This document shows, in pieces, positions 47,240 through 59,750 of a stretch of DNA of 64,000 nucleotides. The stretch is from Larus michahellis (Eukaryota > Chordata > Aves > Charadriiformes > Laridae). Each line of letters begins with the position of its first letter. Positions within the stretch are counted from its first letter, which is position 1. The notes beneath the pieces were generated by a model. The model did not search any database. It was not told where the DNA came from and was given only the letters and a program-made list of their open reading frames with translations. The DNA is taken from assembly GCF_964199755.1 (NCBI RefSeq), contig NC_133913.1:8286201-8350200 (forward strand), read 5' to 3'. A program made the position numbers and the translations under genes.

Positions 47240-49775
47240 AATTGATACAGTCAGTGGAGTCTGGAGAATGAACCAGCTCACTCAGAAGTGGGCCCTCACT
47301 TGCTCAGATGAGGTGATCTTTATATGCGGCTGAATGTATTGAGTAAGGACTAAAGACAGTCACCCACACGTACACACCTGCTGCCACCTGATACATCCTA
47401 GGATGTCTCCTCTGGCAACCACCTGTACCTCCAAAAGGGAACAGGTCTACCTCTACACTCTGTCCATCACCACAGGCAAGAAATGGACTTTTCTAGCTCG
47501 TGTTCACAATGAGGTAAAGACCTTTACTTGCTAGATCTGTGCACCAACAGAAGTCTTCAAATCTGTAAAATTACCTTTCAGCAAAACAAGTCAAATTTCC
47601 TACGCCTTCATTCCTTTTGTGTACAAACATAAACAGGCTTGAGAGAGAGGCAAGCTAGAGAGAGTTTATTTTGATTTACGTCATGTATGAAGATTTTTAA
47701 AAGCCTTGCTTTTGAGACTAAAAGTAACTTACACTCGCAAAACCATTTATTTTGATAGAAATATTTAATTAAGGAATTATATTTTTCTTCTATCCACCAT
47801 GGGGAAAATTAATAGGAGCTCGTGATATGCTGGCGGCAAAGCCACTAATGGTGTATTTGGTGTATTCTGAAAACAATAATGACTGTGCTTTACGCTCTTG
47901 ACCCTCATTTAGCATAGGAGGGAATTTAGGCAATATTTTCCATGAAGTTTCACACGTTCACTCTTTGTTGTTTGGTTAAGATCGTAATAAATCATAAATA
48001 AATGAATACATAAATAAATAGAGGATGAAATATTTCCAGTGTGCTGTACTACACAGGAAAATTGCCTCTTAGAAGCATCTCAGAGATCAGACGCATATAA
48101 GTCCTGTGTTTCTGACATTTCCGTGCCACAGCCAAAAAGGACAGCTGCATGTTGTTGCACTTCTATGTCCCTCCAGGGAACATCTTCCCATCTGTACAGA
48201 AGGCATCTCCGTCTGTTTTCTGCTGAAAAGAAGGGGAAAGAAGGGGCAGACTGCGTGGAAGACAAAGCTGGGAGAGAAAGGAAGAAGATACTGAGGGTTC
48301 AGGTACTGGAAGCATTTTAAAGCAGTCAAAGAATACTGTTGCTCTCATCCTAGAGAGCTGAGGTTTAAACATCTCCAAGTATAAGTAGCACTGTTACATC
48401 AAAAAAAAAGAAAAGGTGACTGCTGTCTTCATGCTTGATTGCTTGCCGCTATGAGGGAGCAGCTGTCAATTATTAAAAAAAAAAAAAGAAAGAAACATAT
48501 CAACCTGCAGTAATCTGCAGCAACGTTCATGCAGCATTCTGCATGCACTGATCATTCCTCCCTTATCTTAGGAAACCTCATACTAAGTTGCTTGTATTGT
48601 GTTTGAACACAGAAGTCACATAACTAAATGGCTTGATGCAGTTATATCCAGAAATCATGTAGAAGGAGACATCCATGCAGTCTTTTCATTTACTATACCT
48701 ATAAGTTAGTACAATCAATATCATACATTTAATAATACTTTTATAAGCCTAGGATGACTTGAAGGCGACACTCTGCTCTGGACAGGGGATTCCCTGGGGC
48801 GTGCTGGTAGAAGGAATCTGCAGCCTTAGTACTCAGTGAAAGGTCTGTGATGACAGCTGAGGTGAGATCAGGAAGGAGTAAATGGAAGATTTCGTGTAAT
48901 GCACAACTTACTACTGCTTCTGAATGAATGCCCAAAATTCATTTCCTGTCAGGCCAAAGCAGAGGCAGCTGTTGGAAGTGGCAGTGCCTGGAGGGCTGGG
49001 GTCCCAGAGGACACCTCACCCCAAGCTGCAGGGGCCATCGCATGATCTAGGACCCAGCACAGGGACTGAAGCAGCAGCTGCAGTGCCTCCTGCCAGGGTT
49101 TCCCAGAGCAGATGGACCCCTCCAGGCACATTCACATGTGCACCCCTGGCAGGACTACATCTTCAGGCTGGCCACACAGATCAATGTGGATAGAAACACT
49201 CTGCAAATGCTGATGGCACCTATCCCGATTCACCTCTGGCTGATCAGGTTGAGGATCTGTCAGTGGAGCATACATACGAGTGTAAACATACATACATGTA
49301 CACATACGATACAGATCTCCCAGTCACTGCCCTAGACACTTAGAGTGTGCAGTGCCTGTCCTTGAATCCCCAGTTACCCTCACATGGGCCTGTGTGTCCT
49401 GAGGTCCAGCACCACTACAACAGCTGGCACAGACCCAGACCGACCTACAAACCTCCCACAAACATGAGCAATCCCACACAGGCACACTGTGCATCTCCCC
49501 ACAGCTGGGCTGAGATACTCAGTCTACCCAGTAACTGACCTGGGACCTCCACCAACAGCTTCCCTGTTCCCATCCCATTGCGAATAAAGTTCTGTGTTTC
49601 ATTCATGGTTAAAGGAATCATTCTGAAACTTCTTTTCCTCTCTTCCTGTTTAATATGAATACAGGCTTTACAGAAGCCTGCATAGTTTGCCACCTTAACA
49701 GCTCCTCAGGATAGGGGCGATGTGCATGAAAATATGAGAAAAACCATGAACTAATCCTTCTTTAGGCTATTTTTT
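47240..49775. other. Unassigned DNA
   Basis: No gene recognised. A-runs near 48400 and 48477 and CATACATAC-like short repeats near 49280 are the only obvious features. Confidence 0.45.
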
Positions 49776-49779
49776 ACAG

Positions 49780-50105
49780 GAACCCCTCCTTTTCCCCTTG
49801 GGAATTATTAAGCTGTCATAAGGTCCCACTAAGCCTTCTGTTTTCCAGGAACAAGAAACTCAGTTCCCTGAGTCTCATCAAATACAGTGTGTTCTTCCAG
49901 CACCTTGGCCATCTTACTTATCTCCACCGGACTCACCCAAGCTTATGAACATCTTTCTTATACAGGAGGACCCCATACTGGATGTGCTATTCCAGATTCT
50001 GTCTAACCAGTGCTGGGTAAAAGGGAATAAACACTTCCCTCCATAGCCTGCTGGCTGTCCTCCTCATGATACAGCCCAGTACACTGTTAGTTTTCAAGCC
50101 CAAGA
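49780..50105 (-). repeat. Old CR1 fragment
   Basis: Diverged minus-strand CR1 coding remnant: the order of phrases (ATAAGGTCCCACTAAGCCTT, CATACTGGATGTGCTATTCC, CCAGTACACTGTTAG) matches the CR1 C-terminal region. Both ends are eroded. Confidence 0.7.
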
Positions 50106-50109
50106 ATCA

Positions 50110-51890
50110 TAACCAGCAAGTCTGAGTAGAAATCAGCTTTACTAATACCAGGGTTGTCAAGGAGGGAAAATGAAGAGAAACTTCTCCCCTAGAGGCAAAT
50201 TAGGTAACAAACCTGTCTGGGTCTCACTCCACGGGGCATTTGGTTATTGCAGGTCATGACTTCAGTGCTGAACTGAGTTAGAAGTACTTGCCTCCTCCTC
50301 TTGGGGCATGCTTTTGAGCTCATTCTAGCCTCCATTCATGAGGGAGGAGAAACCTCCAGCAGAAATTACCTTGATAGATGGGGTGCATTTTAAGATACTA
50401 TTTCAGAAAGGCTTGTGAAGACTATTTGTGCTTCTGATGAAAGGTGAGAATATTAATCCTTTGCTGCTGGGTCCTTTTCTATTTTCTTTGCTGTTTTCTC
50501 TTTCGTACATTCTTCACTGGGTCTAATAAAGCAACAATGAATTATATTCCTTGTTCTATATTTGTCTGACTCTTTCAATGCTATAGGTAAACAGAACTAA
50601 CTATTACAGTCTTAAATTAATACTTTAGTGTCAGGAACTCCATATCTCCACCTTCAATATCTCCATCTTCAATTCAATGGGAAATGAGCAGAGACTTGGT
50701 CCACACTTTTCATTCCAGTAATGCCTTAATATTGTATGAAAAATATGATCACTGGAGATTCATTCAACCCCAAGTTAGTCACCTAATTCTGAGCTAAGTT
50801 TTAATCAACACAGGGGAGAAAATGCTGGTGCCTCTGCACGGTGATTCGGGTAAACCATCTTAGACTTGTGTCTTCATCAAGAGATGAGTGTGCTATAGAT
50901 GAGTCAGTCTCTCTCAGTTGACACCAGTGAAAGGGGAAATCTCCATCAGACTCTGTTTGCAGGTCGCCTGGAAGTGCAGGGAGATGAGTTGAATTCCACT
51001 GAAGAGCTAATTTTGTACCATTGCACTACAAGGCAGAAATTATAACTCTGTTTCTTGTACCTGAGTATGAGAACCTCTGCTTGGTCATTTGGAATGGAAT
51101 CCCAGGCACAATTTTAGATTGTCAAAATGGGATGAACCAGATGGAACTATGTAAAATCTACTAGTAATGACCATATTTGGGAAGATCGCCAGTTGCAGCT
51201 AGCAGCACTCTAGTTTGGTGAAATGCAAGCCCAGAGACAGCTTCAACCTTACACTGCTGAGTAAATCCTCATGCAGACAGTCTCTGATCTCTCCATTATC
51301 AGCCAGATTCCTGGAGGACAATCACCAAAGATGGTCAGAAACGTTAACCTTTTCTGCTTGCAATTAATAGGCATGTACCTTCAGTAGCTGAGATCCCTTC
51401 ATAACCCTGATCGGTCATAGTTAAAGTATGTAGGGTGCATGATACACAGCTGCTAAACAAGTTTCTCCGTTCCTCAGGGAACACTGAAATTCTTTTTAAA
51501 AAGTAATTATTTACATTACGTATTTATTTATAAATTAGTAAATCAATATCGCTGTTCTCTTCTGTCTATCTGTTACTCTGTGGTACAACGACACAATATT
51601 CCCTATTCCTCTCCTTGCGTTCACTTCTGAAAGGTGTTGCTTTTAGCCCAATGCAGACTTATTTTGCACCCAAACAGCACTGGAAGAAATTAGGTTTCAG
51701 CATCTAAGTTTGGGGATTCGTGTGTAGAAGTCTAAGTCCATACCACAGTCAGGGAAGATCCACTATGCAATGTGATTGCTTTAAAATGTCTCTGATACTA
51801 TTTCAGGAGAAAAAGAAAAGAAGAGAAAGGGAAAAAAAAGGAAAAACCCCAAAAGTCCTGTTAGCGTTGAATATGTTCTGGCCATGATGC
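50110..51890. other. Unassigned DNA upstream of an OR gene
   Basis: No exon identified. By analogy with other ORs the non-coding 5' exon of the receptor at 51936 may lie here. Confidence 0.4.
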
Positions 51891-51935
51891 AGTAATGTCT
51901 TTATTTTTGTTCCTACGTAGGGGACCCCAAGGCAA

Positions 51936-52871
51936 ATGCACCCACAGAATCTCACCAAGGTCTCTGAATTCATCCTTGAGAGTGTTTTTGACAACCCTCA
52001 CCTCCAAGGTCTCTATATTGCAATATCTTTGTGTGTCTACCTCACTGCTATCCTCAGCAACTCATTTGTCATTATAGCTACCATTGTCCACCCACGGCTT
52101 CACAACCCTATGTACTTTTTCATCTCCAACCTGGCCATCCTTGACCTGGTAATTATCTCCTCAGTGCTGCCCAAGATGTTGGAGAACCTGATCCTGGGCA
52201 AGAACACCATCTCATTTGAGGGTTGTGTAGCACAGCTCTACATCTTCACTTTCTCAGGCTCAACAGAGCTTATACTGTTAACAGTCATGTCCTATGACTG
52301 GTACCTGGCCATCTGCCGGCCTCCTCACTATGTAAGCATGATGAGCAAGGGGACTTGCATCACTTTAATGGCTGGTGTCTGGGGAATCGGTACTGTCAAT
52401 TCCCTCATAAACACCCTTCTTGTGGCACAGTTGGACTTTTGTGGGCCAAATTTAGTCCAAAATTTCTTATGTGAGATACCCCCAGTCCTTGCCCTGTCCT
52501 GCAGCTCAACCTATCTCAGTGAAATCATGGTTTACACGGCAGACATCATCTTAGGCATGGGAAACTTCCTGCTGGTCATCCTCTCCTATTGCCTTATCAT
52601 TATCACCATCCTGAAGATCCAGGGTTCTGAAGGGAAGTGGAAAGCCTTCTCCACCTGCTCCTCACACCTTGCTGTTGTTGGCTTGTTCTACTCCAGCATC
52701 ATCTACACCTATATCCAGCCAACTAGCGCTCTATTAGAAAAGAAAAACAAACCAGTGAGCATTATGTATGCTCTGGTGACTCCCACTGTGAACCCTCTGA
52801 TCTACAGCTTGCGAAACAAAGTCATCAAAGCGGCATTCTGTGAATTTGTATCATTTCTCAGGAAAAGTTAA
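51936..52871 (+). CDS. Olfactory receptor, class II, intact frame but DWY in place of DRY
   Basis: Single-exon odorant receptor of 311 residues. Landmarks: N-glycosylation site NLT (5-7), PMYFF (58-62), cysteine in EGCVAQLYIF (TM3), MSYDWYLAIC (118-127), NFLCEIPPVL in loop 2, KAFSTCSSHLAVV (TM6) and TPTVNPLIYSLRNK (282-294). The start is supported by a splice-acceptor-like TTTTTGTTCCTACGTAG 15 bases upstream of the ATG. The frame is fully open, of normal length. The Arg of the DRY-type motif, central to G-protein coupling in rhodopsin-family receptors, is Trp122 (TGG at 52299-52301), and the next loop reads CRPPHY rather than C(H/K)PLHY. It could be a recent loss of function or a tolerated variant. 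Confidence 0.92.
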   Translation: MHPQNLTKVSEFILESVFDNPHLQGLYIAISLCVYLTAILSNSFVIIATIVHPRLHNPMYFFISNLAILDLVIISSVLPKMLENLILGKNTISFEGCVAQLYIFTFSGSTELILLTVMSYDWYLAICRPPHYVSMMSKGTCITLMAGVWGIGTVNSLINTLLVAQLDFCGPNLVQNFLCEIPPVLALSCSSTYLSEIMVYTADIILGMGNFLLVILSYCLIIITILKIQGSEGKWKAFSTCSSHLAVVGLFYSSIIYTYIQPTSALLEKKNKPVSIMYALVTPTVNPLIYSLRNKVIKAAFCEFVSFLRKS

Positions 52872-52874
52872 TAC

Positions 52875-55455
52875 ACATAGCCACATCCCCATCCTTGTCG
52901 GCCCTGTTCTGCATGGTCCACGCTCATGGGTAGTCGCAGTGTTGTGTCAACCTTTGCTGCTAATAAGGGTGATGTTGTTTTCAGTGAAGTTCGTATGGCT
53001 GCAACAATGGTAGTTCTTAAGAAGAAATAATCTGAACTGAGGATACTCAGAGCAGGCTGAGGTGAAGTGTACCTTAGAAGTGTTTGTTGCTTTGAATCCA
53101 GTGATCTCTTGAGTCAATCTCTAGTTTTGGTCAGCAGAGAGGAAAAGGCGCTTTAAAGAGGTAATGCCTCTGAATTTTCCAGACCTCCTTCTGCTTCTGA
53201 GATTCTCCCTTAAAGGTCTGTTTCTCCCTATTGTAAAGTAGAATGCCCTCCTACCATTACCTCAGCCCACCTATTGATAAACTATCCAACATTTATGTTT
53301 CTAATGTTTTTTATATAGAAAAGCAGATCTTTGCTTAAGAACATAAAAATCATTAATCAAATCATCATTTAATATTATGAGAAACAAATCTCCATGATTA
53401 TCTGCTCAATCTCAGGCTATTGGTCATGATTTTCCCTCATTCTTCTCCAGATTTACTTTTGTTAAGACACTGCAAAGGAAAACAATAAAAAGAAACAGCC
53501 TAAGTAGATAACAATAGAAATACATTATTTTTGAGATATGCTTCTACAACTATTTGTGTGCCCTTGGATTTTTAGATGGTGTGTAAAATCCTGTGTGTAC
53601 TTGTCTTCTGAAGGATATACTGTATGCCTCAGAATACACTCCTGTCCTCATGGGGTGCAGATATTTGTCCACCAGAGATGGACTTCTAAATCCTCGTCAC
53701 AGTTAGTGGAACTCCATCTTGTTGAACAAAGTGAAAAAAATGTTAACAAAATTACTTTACTTAACACTTTGGGGAAGAAATTTTAGGGGATGTAGGCTCA
53801 CTTTCAGTAAACCGATGATTACTTTCACTGCTTTCTTGGTTGCTTTACCTTTTATTGCCATAATAGAAGGAAAGAAGGAGGAAAGGAAAGACTGAGGAAC
53901 TTAACGATCTAAAAACAAATATTAAAAAAAAAATTAATCTTCTCCATATTGCCTTTGCATTTTGCTTACGGTTTCAGAGAGTTTATCTTCTAGAGGATAT
54001 ACAACTATTTTTGGAGTATTTTGGTGTTTTTTCTTAGAGATTAAGAATCACGTGTTCAAAGAAGAAATAACTTTACCTGCTGTAAGGAGGGCAGTGACCT
54101 CATGAAACTTTAGAAACCACCTGTGAAACGAAATTCCTCTGATCTTATCATCTATGCTTTTTTGGTTCCAGTGGGAAACAATCCCAGAGACAGCCAGATG
54201 AAGTAAATTTAGTTCAGAATCAGCTACGTTAGGGAAGGTTAGGAGACACCTATGTAATTTCTTCAGAGCCTGTAGGGTTTGTCTCTACATCTTGCTCTTA
54301 CAAATATTTGTAATACATACCAAATCCTAAGGCAAATGAGTGCACTTTATTTCAAATGGCATGCTGATTTTAATCAGCAGAGTTTTTATTTCTTGCAAGT
54401 GAAAGGAATGTTGTATGCCTATGTTCTCACCTTAAATATTGAACAGTTTTGCAGCCCTGCCAGAGCTCCTGACTTGGGACACACTGTTAAAGCCGTGCAG
54501 AGAAAGACTTCTACAGAGCAATGCCATGCCAGTCATGTCAGGGACCTGTGACAGAGACTACTGTTCATATGAGGACCCAGCTCCCAAAACGCCACCCCAA
54601 AACTTCTTGCTGTCCAGTTCCACCTGCCGCCCTGCAGCTGAGATCCTACCTGCCACATCCTTTACACTAGATTGTCCAAGCGTTTCTTCCACAGATACAC
54701 TGGTCTCTTCACCCCCTGGGACAACCTCTCCTGGTTCTGCCTCATTGCTTCTTCACACTTTATCTGTTCTTTCTTTGCATAAAGCTCTTTTCTCCAGAGA
54801 ATCCACAATGCTGAAGGAAAGGGCTGATCAGCCTCTCTCCAGTTCAATCAGAAGAAGGGATGCAGCACACCAACTCTAATGCTGCCTGGGATTCTTCTCA
54901 GCTACTTTTTGGGGCTGGTAGCTTTTAGTTACCTAAAGATAAACATTTGGTAACATTTTGGTTAGTAATCTCTAATTTAGTAATCTCTAATTTAGTAATA
55001 AGTAATCTCTGCAGCCAACAGGTGATACTCCTGTAGGACACGTGTGTGTCTTGCACCTTACCTGCCAGCTCCTATGGCGTAAGATGCTCATACTTAAGCA
55101 ATTCATCCCCAACCCGAAGGGAGGGAATAATTGACTCACACAGCTTTACAATTCTAAGAACTACAAAGCAAAGGCAACTTAGAACCCTTAAGCTCTCCTT
55201 TGAGCCAGAGCATAAAGGCAGGCAGGATCCATCCACATGGCAGCCACATAACTCCACTTTTTTTGGACAGAAATATTAGGGAAAATAAACAGTTGTCTCC
55301 AGATGTTCATTTCTCTACAGCGCACATCAGGGAGGACGGGTTCCAGGTTGACTACTGGCATTTAGAAATAATATTTTTAGCTTTTCTAGTTATACACAGA
55401 GCTGAGGTCAACCTCACTGCAAAACTGAAGGTGTTAATTACAGGCAATGGTCAGG
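52875..55455. other. Unassigned DNA
   Basis: No exon recognised. Open frames are short; the 146-codon frame at 54439-54879 has no family resemblance. Confidence 0.4.
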
Positions 55456-55459
55456 ATAG

Positions 55460-58055
55460 GCAGTCACATCTTATTGTGAGCCAGTCACAGTCTGGCTCTG
55501 GACGAATGGGATCCACCTGCTACTCGTGGTATCCGCATAGGTGCAGATGAACTCTGCAGTGCTCTTGGAGAAAGCCCATGGGATCTGCCCGTACAGAACA
55601 GATACGGGCCTCTGGAGACAGACGATGAGGTAATTAAGTATGCAATAAAGCCCCATCCGGGGAATTGCCAAAGCAGCCAGCTCCAGGCATTAAGACTGCT
55701 TCTGTGAAGAGCAGGAGGAGGGCAATACTCATAGGGGGTTCCATTCTGAGGGGAACTGAGCGTGCCATATGCAGGCCGGACCCTTCCCACAGGGAGGTCT
55801 GCTGCCTCCCTGGGGCCCGCGTTAAGGATATAGCCAGGAAGCTTCCTGGCCTGATACAGCCCTCACATTATTACCCTCTTTTGATCGTACAGGCAGAGAG
55901 TGAGGAGCTGGACACTAGAAGTCTGAGGGCAATGAAGAAAGTTTCCAGGGCGTTGGGACGGCTTGTCAAGGGTTCGGGAGCATAAACTGTGTTCTCCTCT
56001 GCCCTTCCAGTTTTGGGGACTGACGAATGGGTAAACAAGAAAATTGGACAGATCGACACCTGGCTCCAAAACTAGTGATACCAGCAGGACTTTGGGTTCT
56101 GTGATCATAGTTTGATCTGCAGGACACCAGGCCTGCTTGCTAAGAATGGGAAAAGCCTATCCCAAAAGGGGAAAAGGGGACTAGGCCAGGAGTTAGCAAG
56201 GCTCATGGACAGGGCTTTAAACTAGAAACGAAGGGGGAAGGGGATAAAACCAGGCCCACTAGTAACGAGCCTAGGGATAAAGGGCCAAGGATGGGGGTGA
56301 AATCGGTAGCCCAGCTCAAGTGCATCTACACAAATGCACGTAGCATGGGCAACAAACGGGATGAGCTGGAAGCCGTTGTGCAGCAGGGCACCTATGATGT
56401 AGTTGCCATCATGGAAACGTGGTGGGATGACTGTCACGACTGGCATGCTGCGATGAATGGCTATAAGCTCTTCAGAAGGGATAGGCAAGGAAGGAGAGGT
56501 GGGGGTGTGGCTCTGTGCATCAGGGAATGTTTTGATTGTATAGCGCTAGATTCCAGTGATGATAAAGTCGAGTGTTTATGGGTAAGGATGAAGGGGAAGG
56601 CAAATAAGGGAGATCTTGTGCTGGGAGTATGCTATAGACCACGCAACCAGGATGAGGAGACAGATGAAGTATTCTGTAAGCGGCTGGCTGAAGTCTCGCA
56701 ATCGCCAGCCCTTGTTCTGGTTGGGGACTTCAACCTGCTGAGTATCTGCTGGAAATATAACACAGCAGAGAGCAGGCAGGCTAGAAGGTTCCTCAAGTGC
56801 ATGGAAGAGAACTTCCTGACCCAACTGGTAGGTGAGCCTACCAGGGGAGGTGCCTCGCTGGACCTACTGTTCACAAACAGGGAAGGACTTGTGGGAGATG
56901 TGGTGGTCGGAGGTCGTCTTGGGTTTAGCAATCATGAAATGGTCAAGTTTTCAATTTGTAGTGATGTAAGGAGGGGGGTTAGCAAAACCTCCACCTTGGA
57001 CTTCTGGAGGGCGCACTTTGGCTTGTTCAGGACACTGGTTGAAAGAGTCCCTTGGGTGATAGTCCTGAAGGGCAAAGGGGTCCAGGAAGGCTGGACACAC
57101 TTCAAGAAGGAAATCTTAAAGGCCCAGGAGCAGGCTGTCCCCAAGTGTCGCAAGTTTAAAGGGCGGGGAAAATGGCCGGTCTGGATGAATAAGGAACTTC
57201 CGAAGGGACTTAGGAATAAAAGGAGGGTTTACCACCTTAAAGGGATCAGGGCCAGCCAAGGGATCAGGGCCAGCCAGCATGGGTTTAGGAAAGGGAGGTC
57301 CTGCTTAACTGACCTGATCTCTTTCTATGACCATGTGACCTGCCTTCTGGATGCTGGGAAGGCTGTGGACATTGTCTATCTGGACTTTGGTAAGGCCTTT
57401 GACAGCGTCCCCCACAGCATTCTCCTGGAGAAGCTGGCGAATCATGGCATAGACAAGTGCACTCTTTGCTGGGGTAAAAACTGGCTGGATGGCCGTGCCC
57501 AGAGAGTCGTGATTAATGGGGTGAAATCCTCTTGGCGGCCCGTCACCATTGGTGTCTCTCAGGGCTCAGTTTAGGGGCAAGTTTTGTTTAATATCTTTGT
57601 GAATGATCTGGATGAGGGGATTGAGTGCACCCTCAGTAACTTTGCAGACGACACCAAACTAGGTGGGAGTGTTGATCTGCTTCAGGGTAGGAAGGCTCTA
57701 CAGAGCTGGACAGGCTGGATCGATGGACCAAGGCCAACTGTATGAGGTTTAATAAGGCCAAGTGCCGGGTCCTGCATTTCCGTCATGACAAACCCAAGTA
57801 ATGCTACAGGCTTGGGGAAGAGTGGCTGGAAAGCTGTCCGGCAGAAAAGGACCTGGGGGTGCTGGTGGACGGCCAGCTTAACATGAGCCAGCAGTGTGCC
57901 CAGGTGGCCAAGAAGGCCAATAGCATTCTGGCTTTTATCAGGAATAGCGTGGCCAGCAGGAGCAGGGAAGTGATGGTGCCTCTGTACTCGGCACTGGTGA
58001 GGCCTCACCTCGAGTGCTGTGTTCAGTTCTGGGCCCCTCTGTACAAGAGGGACGT
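55460..58055 (+). mobile_element. Long CR1 LINE with ORF1 and ORF2 remnants, 3'-truncated
   Basis: Plus-strand CR1 retaining its 5' half, unlike the usual 5'-truncated copies. The ORF1 remnant (about 55540-56223) includes the esterase (SGNH-hydrolase-like) block with IGGSILRGTE (usual GDS changed to GGS) and ends in RALN-type sequence before the stop. ORF2 opens at 56291 with the endonuclease domain (IYTNARSMGNKRDELE, VGDFN, FSNHEMV). It then jumps into the RT ([49 protein letters not shown]) across an internal deletion marked by an 18-bp tandem repeat at 57241-57276. TAG stops the frame at 57572-57574. The 3' end departs from CR1 near 58055, so the tail is missing. Confidence 0.93.
56291..57574 (+). 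pseudogene. CR1 ORF2 remnant: endonuclease joined to partial reverse transcriptase
   Basis: Open frame of 427 codons in the long CR1. An APE-type endonuclease occupies roughly residues 10-225. A variable linker (about 230-330) carries the tandem GIRASQ duplication. The RT palm start occupies residues 330-427, with HGFRKGRSC and YLDFGKAFDSV. The fingers region that should precede HGFRKGRSC is deleted, and the frame ends before the FADD box, which lies downstream past the stop (57640-57657). It cannot encode an active reverse transcriptase. Confidence 0.88.
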
Positions 58056-59750
58056 TGAAGTCTTAAACTTTAAAAAGGGTCTGGCCTGAAAATCTTAAAA
58101 GGACCACAACGAGCATGAATGATAATATCAGCACATCCTGTTGGCAACTGAATAACCTGAGGCCAGAAGAAAGTATCAGGCATTACCTCACCAGACACCT
58201 GAGAAACATGTTGTTCAGCACTGTCCATAAGCCTTCTGGCAATGAGTCAGCCCTTGTTCACACTAAATAGCCAGGGCTCTGGAGATATCTCCCTGCAGCC
58301 AGAGCTCCTGGCAGGTTCTGGCTCTAGGCAGTCACACAGGAACTTTTCTTTCCTTAGCTGAATAGGCTGGTTTTGAAAGAAAGGTGTTAAACACCCAGAA
58401 GGAAGACACAAATTTGGAAACAGATGTGGTTGTTTTGCAAATGCTAAGCAAACAAGAACAGTAAATGTTAATGACTGTAAAAAAAACCAACACAAAAAAA
58501 CCAACAAAAAAACCCAAACCCAAACCAAACAACTGAACAAAAAAAAACCAAACCAAACCAAAAAGAACAGGTGAGATGAACAAGTTTTAGCACCTGAACT
58601 GTGAACTTCTACGTGGGGGAGGGTGAAATCTTCTCCAAGTATCTTTTTCCTTTTCTAACCCCTTGTTCTCATGTCTAGCTCATTTTTCATGGCTAACCCC
58701 AAACAGCCAGCACAATCCCTAAACCTGCCATTCTGAGCACACCCCCGGAGCAGCAGTCTGTACGAGCCTGCCGGATTAATGTACAGCAGAAAAAGGGATA
58801 TTCTACTTTGTAATAAGTAAGCTTGGCTACTTTATTAATGCATGCCTTACTAATGACTGTATCCTTGAAGAAGATCTGAAAGGCTGATAAAGAAGGACTA
58901 AAGGCTGATAAAAACAAAACATCGTAGCCCAGGAGGTGCTGAAAGCCAAATAATTGCAAAAAAACCATAAAGTCAGCAAAAGTTAGCTTTAACTAAGGGA
59001 AAGGTGGCAGGGGGAGATCTCCAACTCAATTGGAGATGAACAGGCTTACCCCCCACTGTACTGGAGCACGTGCATATCAATTAAAGGGCACTGTAACTTT
59101 AAATGAAAGCAAGGAATAATACTAACCAATTGAAATTGTTAAAATAAGGTACTAACCAATAATCATAACTAAAGGCATGTACTTCTGTGTTTTGATTCAT
59201 ATAAATGTACTGAAGATTTTGTGAACAGGTACGCTAGCTTTGTGGAATACCACCTAGTGCCCATCTCTGCGCAAATAAACTATAATAAAATACCTTTGGT
59301 CTCTGTGTACGTTGGCGTCTTGCACGGCACTTCTTGGGACAAGAAGATAGCTGAAACTGCTGATTTTCACGATGCACATGCCTGATTGCCCCCAGTAGCC
59401 TTCTAGGTGGTCTTTCTTGGTATCTCATGCAGAAAGACTATAGTTCTTGTGTATATAGTTCCCACATGCAAGAATGTTCTTTTTACCTCAAAGGAATAAA
59501 GCAAAAACATTTTGTTCCACTACCTTTTAGTGAAGACTCATGTTTCTGAAAGGAATTCTTCTCTCTCCCTGCCTGCCTTTCTAAAATTGTTCTGACAGCC
59601 AGACACCTCCAGAGATATACCTGCTACGTAATGTATTCCCTCCACATCATCCCTACAGTTTTGAGGAGAAATAAAGAGTGTTTTGTAGCCAGTGATGCAC
59701 AGCTAGGGTGCACTCTCAGGGCAGGCCACCGTGTTCCTGACAGCTTTTCT
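58056..59750. other. Unassigned DNA with LTR-like signals
   Basis: Simple AAAC-rich repeats lie at 58480-58565. The stretch 58720-59420 has a TATA-like ATATAAATG (59202-59210), then AATAAACTATAATAAAATACC (59274-59294) and a short GT-rich segment, the order expected in an LTR (promoter, polyadenylation signal, U5). I see no second copy in the window and no clear termini, so the assignment is tentative. Confidence 0.3.

Noticed and set aside
55665-55985. 106-codon frame that looks like a small host gene
   Set aside because: It is the CR1 ORF1 esterase region, contiguous with CR1 ORF2.
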